The position numbers and the translations under genes were made by a program. The notes under the pieces were generated by a model. It saw only the letters and a list, made by a program, of their open reading frames with translations, made no database searches and had not been told where the DNA came from. Positions 7,301 through 11,829 of a stretch of DNA of 11,829 nucleotides are shown here, in pieces (the first letter of the stretch is position 1; each line of letters opens with the position of its first letter). This DNA is from CAMFKD01 sp964436955 (GTDB lineage Bacteria; Chlamydiota; Chlamydiia; Chlamydiales; JAJFMA01): positions 1 to 11,829 of the forward strand of contig CAYTFC010000087.1 in the NCBI GenBank assembly GCA_964436955.1, written 5' to 3'.

Positions 7301-8115
7301 TTAGAGATGGCTTCTTTAGCAAAATCACGCACAGGAATGGGGGAATTGACTTCAGCAAGGGATGGAATAATTATTGGTAAAAGCGCTTCGGGAATATAAA
7401 ATTGCGCTTCTAAAAGCGCAAATTTCACCGCAAGCATATTAGGAATTTCTTGAGGTGAATATTCGAATGAAATCTTGTAAGTGGGGTCGTGCTCTTGTAA
7501 CACCATCATCCATTTGGCCAGGTCGTTCCAGAAGCTAAGATGGTATAGGAGCCGCAAGCTGGGGCGTCCCTCTCGCCATAGTTGAATTTCGTTTTGAGGG
7601 AGATTCGAGAATTTTAAAGAGGTTTCCTCAGTTTCATGAATACGCATCTCCATAATACGGTAGAGAGCATCATAACCTTCTCCAAGACCCTTGACGCTAA
7701 ATAGAAGTTTGCCTGAAATAGAGCGAAATTCATAAGTTTCGTCGACTTGATGCTTGAGTAGCTCACTGTCGTATCCCACTTTTTCGGCATAATGACAGCA
7801 GAGTTTGTGCCATAGAGAATGCTCGAACCGCACATGAAGAGGTGTGGCACTATCGTTAAAAATTTTCAAATAGGCGGCGGTTAAGTGGCGACAAGTGCCC
7901 GATTCATCGGCTTCTTCGCATCCGCAGAAGCAGTCTCGAATTCCTCCGACTTCATCCAGCTGCAGAAACGCCCAAACACCCTCGGTTTGCGCAGCATCAT
8001 GCACCAGGACTTGGTATGTCGATCCTGAGAATTCTACGTCTTTTACCGCTCCTTCCTTAATAAGACGTTTGGCGGGTTGCAAATAGGGTTTTAAAGACTT
8101 TGGTAGTCGAGTCAT
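4354..8115 (-). CDS. SNF2-family DNA-dependent ATPase with SWIM zinc finger
   Basis: A 1253-residue Swi2/Snf2-type translocase. An N-terminal SWIM finger has C62-x-C64, then C75-x-H77. Residues 300-665 hold four degenerate copies of a roughly 90-residue repeat, in the region known in bacterial family members as the SNF2-associated domain. The ATPase core starts near 770 (LRPYQIKGVQWL). Motif I is DDMGLGKT with K802. Motif II is DEVQ at 898-901, where DEAH or DEAQ is usual. Motif III is LTGTPIEN from 925. The C-terminal lobe has VVVFSHY near 1090, HYDRWWNAARENQ near 1160-1173 and motif VI QATDRVHRIGQ at 1174-1184. All motifs needed for ATP hydrolysis are present. Such proteins move along duplex DNA and remodel DNA-protein complexes or transcription; chlamydiae keep them although they have little other chromatin machinery. 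No Shine-Dalgarno precedes ATG 8115, but a promoter lies 32-60 bp upstream. Its precise role is unknown. Confidence 0.93.
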   Translation of the reverse strand: MTRLPKSLKPYLQPAKRLIKEGAVKDVEFSGSTYQVLVHDAAQTEGVWAFLQLDEVGGIRDCFCGCEEADESGTCRHLTAAYLKIFNDSATPLHVRFEHSLWHKLCCHYAEKVGYDSELLKHQVDETYEFRSISGKLLFSVKGLGEGYDALYRIMEMRIHETEETSLKFSNLPQNEIQLWREGRPSLRLLYHLSFWNDLAKWMMVLQEHDPTYKISFEYSPQEIPNMLAVKFALLEAQFYIPEALLPIIIPSLAEVNSPIPVRDFAKEAISKITYDEPQGWLKIHRSNTKATTATPQDLKGVVTRLGEWRYSPSLGFYHTEEGSLLANTTVKGNEVSTVLKEHFLFVKEKLEGVLLHEDPIEVSYNLAFDPSWNLHVKAFLFEPGDLQKPKSHAFGGEWAYLEGEGFYRLSNARSDQVEEIVPAKEVSDFVTQNRIWLVSQEGFSPHLANVEAELAYSLDEEEHLHFSSYASPEEGSDTQKDFGRWVYIAGQGFFSKVGSVMGLPVRPGLIVHRDDVSMFIHVNRDELQLVPGFFSRNCPILRSQIHVALTDDDKIKITPIYERHPDYAHRALQFFGDCVYTPKEGFYCLPTENLLPEGYRQPVILEKEVQSYFLNYDLDQLKDYIAYLDPRLERPRNMVLVAEDVADSSQGKGWYDLQLTFTTDRGTITATHLWRAMADKQRFVFSDAGMIDLHDPRFAWLHSLPKQRLNPRQNTVTLSTIELIRLNVFDEIHPPQKDDASSKAARQILHELTTFEEPRSADIQGLQSSLRPYQIKGVQWLWFLYHHGLSGLLCDDMGLGKTHQSMALMMAITNDLKERGISRFPKFLVVCPTSVIYHWAEKLQEFLPSFHVHTFYGLERNLEDFDDSCQILLTSYGVWRREVKNLKDIKFDLAIFDEVQAAKSHASRLHSALSQVQAAMKLGLTGTPIENHLMELKALFDIVLPTYMPSEKDYRDFFIKPIDKEQNLGRRYLLSRLIKPFIMRRKKEDVLTDLPEKTEEVFHCQLSDEQKRLYKQVLDQMRQEVISELKDSDKVVPYIHIFAILTQLKRICNHPAVFLKKPEDFRKHDSGKWELFVEILSEARASGQKVVVFSHYLAMLDIFQDYLKEQGISFASIRGSTANRGEQLKLFNQDPTCEVFLGSLQAVGLGVDLTAASVVIHYDRWWNAARENQATDRVHRIGQTRGVQVFKLVTKGTFEERIDALISAKGQLMEDVIGTDDQDVIKRLDRSELIELLQYVDDAAHTVSDKDD
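6120..7203 (-). repeat. Four degenerate ~90-residue repeats inside the SNF2 protein
   Basis: Each unit opens with G-x-W-x-Y, five residues on a GF(Y/F): GEWRY at 307-311 with GFY 316-318; GEWAY at 397-401 with GFY 406-408; GRWVY at 484-488 with GFF 493-495; GDCVY at 577-581 with GFY 586-588. Unit spacings are 90, 87 and 93 residues. About 16-22 residues after the GFY, a (E/D)V(S/Q) turn recurs: EVSTVL, EVSDFV, DVSMFI, EVQSYF. A beta-like stretch with alternating hydrophobics closes each unit. The fourth unit has Cys in place of the Trp. The outer boundaries are approximate. Confidence 0.7.
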
Positions 8116-8146
8116 GAATCTTTGATTACGATATTAAATAATTCAC

Positions 8147-8175
8147 ATCGTATCAAAAATGAAAATAATTGTCAT
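8147..8175 (-). promoter_or_regulatory. Promoter of the SNF2 gene (extended -10)
   Basis: On the minus strand: -35 ATGACA (8170-8175), a 17-bp spacer and -10 TACGAT (8147-8152). The -10 is preceded by TGA, giving an extended TGn -10. The -35 matches five of six consensus bases and the -10 four of six. Transcription would start near 8140, giving a leader of about 25 nt. This makes SNF2 separable from der, which lies upstream on the same strand. Confidence 0.5.
8160..8174. promoter_or_regulatory. Fur-box-like palindrome over the SNF2 promoter
   Basis: TGAAAATAATTGTCA matches the 7-1-7 Fur consensus TGATAATnATTATCA at 12 of 14 defined positions. It extends to a 19-bp palindrome (8158-8176, AATGA to TCATT) with eight of nine pairs complementary. 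It covers most of the -35 box and part of the spacer of the SNF2 promoter, the position expected for a repressor. The binding protein, and whether it senses iron, are inferred. Confidence 0.35.
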
Positions 8176-8229
8176 TGATTTTATCGGAAGGATTTATACC
8201 ACACGCGCTCTGAAACTGTGCATGGCATA

Positions 8230-9657
8230 CTACCAATCCACTTGTCCAGCAGCGAATTCGTCGTCGCTAAATTCCTCATTATCTTCAATCTTATGATGGA
8301 AATGAGACTGAGGAGCTCTGTCAACCTTCTCTCTCTTTTCTTTCTTTTTACCCTTTAGATAGAAAATAACTGGGGCGCCTTTGAAGCCATACTTATCGCG
8401 GAATTGATTTAATAAATAGCGCTTGTACGCATTCTGCATCAAGTCAGGATAGTTAATAAACAAGATAAATATGGGAGGGTGCACAGAAACCTGTGTCATA
8501 TAATAAACACGCAAGCGCTTACCTTGTATCATCGGCGGAGGAGTAAGCTGCATCGCTTTTTCAACAAAAGTGTTCAGTTCGTGAGTGGTGATGCGGCGAC
8601 CGCAGTTCTCATAGACTTCAATGATTTCTGGGAAGATGGTGTCGATATTGCGCCCGGACGTGGCCGATGTAAAGATAACGGGGCAGCTCTTTAAGAAAGG
8701 AACTTCTTCATAAAGACCTTTTAGGCAATGTTCCATTCGGAAGCCTTTAACAAGGTCCCACTTATTTAACAGGACAATACAGCCTTTTTCGGCTTCTTCA
8801 ATCATGTTCGCAATTTTTTTATCTTGAGCAGTCATGCCTTGCTGGGCATCTAACATGAGTAAGCAGACGTCAGACCTTTCAATAGCTCGTTGCGTACGGA
8901 TGGCGGCAAATTTATCAACTACTTCGTGCTCGCCCTTTTTACGTCGCACACCAGCTGTGTCGATCAATGTAAGGGCGCGATCTTGGTAGGTGACAAATAC
9001 GTCGATGCTATCTCTGGTGGTGCCTGGTATAGGACTGACAATACAGCGATCTTCTTGCAAGACGTAGTTAATGAGCGAAGATTTACCCACGTTCGGGCGT
9101 CCAACAACAGCGATCTTTATGGGGCCTGGAGTCTCACTTTCCTCTTCTTCCTGATCCACGTACTCGACGAAAGCTTCTTCAAGCAGTTCTGCTATGTTGC
9201 GAGATTGGGTGGCCGATACGGGAATCATATTCTTGATGCCCAAGCACAGAAAATCATTTATCAGATAGTCATCATCCGGATTATCAAGCTTGTTAACCGC
9301 TAGACATATGGGCTTATTGGTGCGGTGAAGAATGTTAGCTAGTTCGAGATCAAGCGGTGTGACACCTATGCGGGAGTCTACAACCATGATAATCACATCA
9401 GCTTCTTCAATGGCTAGTTCGGCCTGCTTTTTTACCAAATCGTTAAACATAGCTTTGCTATGCGCATCGATACCACCCGTGTCCACAACCTGAAAGGGAC
9501 GACCGAAGATGTTAGCGTCTGCGTAAAGCCTGTCGCGAGTGATGCCTTCAGCCTCATCAACGATGGCTATGCGCTGCTTACAAATGCAGTTAAAGAGGGC
9601 GGACTTGCCAACATTGGGTCGACCCACGATAGCTAGCTTTGGCTTACGATATGGCAT
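8230..9657 (-). CDS. der: Ribosome biogenesis GTPase Der (EngA)
   Basis: An essential double-GTPase that assists late assembly of the 50S ribosomal subunit; cytosolic and ribosome-associated. The 475 residues contain two complete G domains and a KH-like RNA-binding end. Domain 1 has GRPNVGKS (12-19), DTGG (59-62), NKLD (122-125) and SAT (148-150). An acidic linker (EEEESE) spans about 169-175. Domain 2 has GRPNVGKS (186-193), PGTTRDS (211-217), DTAGVRRK (233-240), NKWD (298-301) and SAT (331-333). The KH-like domain is about 350-437, followed by a basic stretch (KGKKKEKREK) and an acidic end (EDNEEFSDDEF). I chose ATG 9657 because the family starts only a few residues before the first G motif. 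The frame stays open upstream to 9813, but that 52-residue extension is hydrophobic and Cys-containing, has no family counterpart and would run into the divergent SulP promoter. No Shine-Dalgarno is visible. The SNF2 gene follows after 114 bp. Confidence 0.96.
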   Translation of the reverse strand: MPYRKPKLAIVGRPNVGKSALFNCICKQRIAIVDEAEGITRDRLYADANIFGRPFQVVDTGGIDAHSKAMFNDLVKKQAELAIEEADVIIMVVDSRIGVTPLDLELANILHRTNKPICLAVNKLDNPDDDYLINDFLCLGIKNMIPVSATQSRNIAELLEEAFVEYVDQEEEESETPGPIKIAVVGRPNVGKSSLINYVLQEDRCIVSPIPGTTRDSIDVFVTYQDRALTLIDTAGVRRKKGEHEVVDKFAAIRTQRAIERSDVCLLMLDAQQGMTAQDKKIANMIEEAEKGCIVLLNKWDLVKGFRMEHCLKGLYEEVPFLKSCPVIFTSATSGRNIDTIFPEIIEVYENCGRRITTHELNTFVEKAMQLTPPPMIQGKRLRVYYMTQVSVHPPIFILFINYPDLMQNAYKRYLLNQFRDKYGFKGAPVIFYLKGKKKEKREKVDRAPQSHFHHKIEDNEEFSDDEFAAGQVDW

Positions 9658-9774
9658 GAGAAAAACTTTTCTGAATGTGTTTCGGTATGCATAGGATAAA
9701 CAAACTGTGAATAAAGATAAATAAATTTGGCTCGGCAATGAACGATTCGTTACTTGAAAAATATAAGCATAGTG

Positions 9775-9804
9775 TGGACAATTGAAGCAATTGGACTCTA
9801 TCTT
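9775..9804 (+). promoter_or_regulatory. Candidate promoter of the SulP transporter gene
   Basis: -35 TGGACA (9775-9780), an 18-bp spacer and -10 TATCTT (9799-9804), giving a start near 9811 and a leader of about 25 nt. A second option, TTGAAA with GACAAT 17 bp downstream, lies slightly upstream. Two CAATTG palindromes (9779-9784 and 9788-9793) lie in the spacer region and could form an operator. I found no convincing promoter for der in the 179 bp between the divergent genes. Confidence 0.35.
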
Positions 9805-9836
9805 TAACTTCACGCCTAATTTTAGAAAAATTGATC

Positions 9837-11732
9837 ATGTTAAGACGTTCCATCTATGACGATATTTCTTTCGGCTCTTTTCGCGAAGAGATGCGTTCCC
9901 TCTCTTGGAGGGGAATATGGAATGATATGGGAGCTGGTTTAACCGTAGCGTTATTAACGCTCCCACAAGTGATGGCTTACGCCCTCATTGCGGGGCTACC
10001 GCTGACTTGTGGTTTGTTCGGAGCCTTATTTGCGACGGCGATTGCAGCGTTATTTGGATCTTCGCGCCATCTTGTGGTGGGCCCGACTAACGCATTAGCC
10101 ATCCTTGTGCAGGCAGGAACGGCCGAAATTCTATACACTTATTATCGTGGTGTTACTGGTGAAGAGCGGGATATCCTTGCGGTACAAATTTTAGCGCAGT
10201 TCACTCTTATGGTGGGTGTTTTTCAATTAATTGCTGCCGTGTTTAAGCTGGGACGTCTCACGCAATTCGTCAGCCAGGCTGTTGTTGTTGGCTATATGAC
10301 GGGCACGGCGATTGCTTTGGTCGTCAGCCAGTCCTTTATATTTCTCGGCATGGAGCCGCCAGTAGGTGTGTTTTCTTTGTTTCAGAAGCTCACATATATC
10401 GGTTCGCACATCGATTTTATTCACTGGCCTACAGCTTCCATTGGTATAGCCGCGTTGATATTTTTAGTCGGTATGAAGCGGATGAATGCCAATATCCCTG
10501 CAGCAGCACTTTTACTAGTATTATCTGGGGCAGTAGTCTACTTCTTCCACTGGTCACCATTTCCTCATGCTGACATGATTGATCCTTTTGCTGACGAATA
10601 TGTTGCTAGGATCCAGCTTGTGGGCAATGCAGGTAAAATATTTGGCATTTTACCTCAGGCCGCGTTTCCGCAATTTGATCCTACTATCCTCAATAAGCTT
10701 GTCCCTATGGCATTTGCGATCGCTTTGCTGAGTACGTTGGAGACCGCCTCGGTGGCGAAATCAATTGCGGCAAAGTCCGGAGAAACTGTTTCGATCAATC
10801 AAGAAGTGATGTCCTTAGGACTAGCTAACGTAGTGTCAGGATTGGTTGGGGCCTTGCCTTCAGCTGGAAGTCCCTCGCGTACAGCGTTAAATTATTTGTG
10901 CGGAGCCACGACACGTTTTGCGGCCATTTTCTGCTCGATGTTTGTGGGCGTCATCGTGTTCACTTTAGGCTATTTTATTAGTTTTATTCCGTTAGCCGCA
11001 TTAGCAGCCTTGTTACTACTCACTTCATTGGGCTTAGTGCAAACGCGGCAAGTCATTTTATGCCTCAAAGCAACACGGTCGGATGCTTTTGTATTTATTG
11101 CGACATTGCTTTCTTGTGTATTTTTCAGCGTTGATATCGCTTTTTATATTGGTATCGTGATGTCTGTTATCTTCTATCTAAATAAAGCCAGCACACCCCA
11201 TCTTCAAGAATATGCCGGTTTTAATGGCCAGCCAGCGCAAAGTGCTAGCATGCGCCACGATGGTATTCGGGTGATTGATGTTCATGGAGAGCTATTTTTC
11301 GGTGCGGCCGACTTGTTTCAAGCAACTTTGCGCGCCTTGGCTAAAGGTGACAGCAATACTCGTGCTATTATTTTGCGGCTTAAGCATGCGAGAGATCTAG
11401 ATGCCACCGCTTGCTTAGCGTTATTGCACCTGCATAGGTTTTTGAAAAGTCATAGTATTGTGCTTCTTCTATGCAGTATTCCTTCGCCGGTTTGGCATAT
11501 TTTGGAAAATGCCGGAGTTGCCGACGAAATCGGTCGTGACCGCTTGTTTTTGTATAATTGGCGTCGTCCTGGAAATTCGGAGCAAGAAGCGTTGGCAGCA
11601 GCTCGTAGGCTGATACAAGCCGAAGAGCCTAGCTCAGCCCCTATTGTGTTGGAAAATGTGGTCTTTGAGATGGAGCAGCCTCAAGTTACTCGTTGGCATG
11701 AGGAAACAACCCTCCCCGTCATGCGAGAATAG
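9837..11732 (+). CDS. SulP (SLC26)-family anion transporter with STAS domain
   Basis: An inner-membrane secondary transporter of the sulfate permease family; members carry sulfate, bicarbonate or dicarboxylates, and sequence alone does not tell which. The protein has 631 residues. The hallmark N-terminal block TLPQVMAYALIAGLP is at 41-55, leading into SSRHLVVGPTNALAI (75-89). The conserved transport core is STLETASVAKSIAAKSGE (299-316), then INQEVMSLGLANVVSG (320-335) and AGSPSRTALN (343-352). About 12 hydrophobic segments run from 32 to 447. A cytoplasmic STAS domain spans about 475-575; its nucleotide-loop region reads LDATAC (521-526), without the serine phosphorylated in true anti-sigma antagonists. 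A Pro- and Glu-rich tail of about 50 residues follows. ATG 9837 is preferred; TTG 9831 would add two residues. No Shine-Dalgarno is visible. The gene is transcribed away from der, and its direct neighbours give no clue to the substrate. Confidence 0.93.
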   Translation: MLRRSIYDDISFGSFREEMRSLSWRGIWNDMGAGLTVALLTLPQVMAYALIAGLPLTCGLFGALFATAIAALFGSSRHLVVGPTNALAILVQAGTAEILYTYYRGVTGEERDILAVQILAQFTLMVGVFQLIAAVFKLGRLTQFVSQAVVVGYMTGTAIALVVSQSFIFLGMEPPVGVFSLFQKLTYIGSHIDFIHWPTASIGIAALIFLVGMKRMNANIPAAALLLVLSGAVVYFFHWSPFPHADMIDPFADEYVARIQLVGNAGKIFGILPQAAFPQFDPTILNKLVPMAFAIALLSTLETASVAKSIAAKSGETVSINQEVMSLGLANVVSGLVGALPSAGSPSRTALNYLCGATTRFAAIFCSMFVGVIVFTLGYFISFIPLAALAALLLLTSLGLVQTRQVILCLKATRSDAFVFIATLLSCVFFSVDIAFYIGIVMSVIFYLNKASTPHLQEYAGFNGQPAQSASMRHDGIRVIDVHGELFFGAADLFQATLRALAKGDSNTRAIILRLKHARDLDATACLALLHLHRFLKSHSIVLLLCSIPSPVWHILENAGVADEIGRDRLFLYNWRRPGNSEQEALAAARRLIQAEEPSSAPIVLENVVFEMEQPQVTRWHEETTLPVMRE

Positions 11733-11749
11733 GTGTCGTTTGATTTTTT

Positions 11750-11780
11750 AGGGTTTTTATCACAGTGGATCTGTGACCCT
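11750..11780 (+). terminator. Stem-loop after the SulP gene, possible terminator
   Basis: TCACAG (11760-11765) pairs with CTGTGA (11771-11776) around the loop TGGAT. AGGG (11750-11753) and CCCT (11777-11780) can extend it past a T-rich bulge. The T-rich stretch precedes the stem rather than following it, so it is not a standard intrinsic terminator. The right arm runs into the 16-bp repeat. Confidence 0.35.
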
Positions 11781-11790
11781 GATTGCTACC
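11775..11790 (-). repeat. 16-bp repeat, right copy (inverted partner at 93-108)
   Basis: GACCCTGATTGCTACC is the exact reverse complement of 93-108. It begins inside the stem-loop downstream of the SulP gene. No further copy was seen by eye between the two. Confidence 0.5.
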
Positions 11791-11829
11791 CAATGCTGTC
11801 AACTTAAAGAAATTCATACAACTCTTCGA

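Noticed and set aside
8890..9303. 137-codon open frame antisense to der
   Set aside because: It mirrors conserved GTPase motifs on the opposite strand and has no coding features of its own.
9659..9672. AGAAAA / TTTTCT inverted repeat just before der
   Set aside because: A low-complexity A/T palindrome with a 2-base gap; expected by chance in AT-rich intergenic DNA.
9658..9813. Der could start at 9813, giving 527 residues
   Set aside because: The extra 52 residues have no place in the family, are hydrophobic and overlap the divergent promoter; ATG 9657 gives the usual N-terminus.

Overview
The window carries five full-length protein genes and looks like bacterial chromosome from the Chlamydiae. 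My best guess is one of the environmental, amoeba-associated lineages rather than Chlamydia itself (confidence about 0.5). The guess rests on the Der GTPase sequence style, a very large SWIM-plus-SNF2 ATPase lying next to der, and the scarcity of Shine-Dalgarno sequences. From memory, and unverified, Chlamydia trachomatis also has der and a SNF2-type helicase gene within a few genes of each other.

Layout: 1-192 is a leader region with a strong hairpin, one copy of a 16-bp repeat and a TATAAT box. 193-4086 (+) is a tight two-gene unit: alanine dehydrogenase (ald), then, 3 bp after its stop, a 920-residue divergent Hsp70-family ATPase that lacks the usual substrate-binding domain. 4087-4353 is a convergent intergenic region containing four related mini-hairpins, two facing each way. 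4354-8115 (-) is a 1253-residue SNF2-family ATPase with an N-terminal SWIM zinc finger and, in its middle, four degenerate copies of a roughly 90-residue repeat. 8116-8229 carries a plausible promoter for that gene, overlapped by a Fur-box-like palindrome. 8230-9657 (-) is the ribosome-assembly GTPase Der. 9658-9836 is the divergent promoter region. 9837-11732 (+) is a SulP-family anion transporter with a C-terminal STAS domain. 11733-11829 holds a stem-loop and the second, inverted copy of the 16-bp repeat.

The genes do not form one pathway. Ald (amino acid and redox metabolism) and the Hsp70-like protein are probably co-transcribed. SNF2 and Der point the same way, but the SNF2 gene appears to have its own promoter. 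SulP is transcribed divergently from der. I see no mobile element, CRISPR array, tRNA, rRNA or broken gene. The most unusual material is the structured convergent intergenic region, the SNF2 internal repeat and the possible iron-type control of SNF2.
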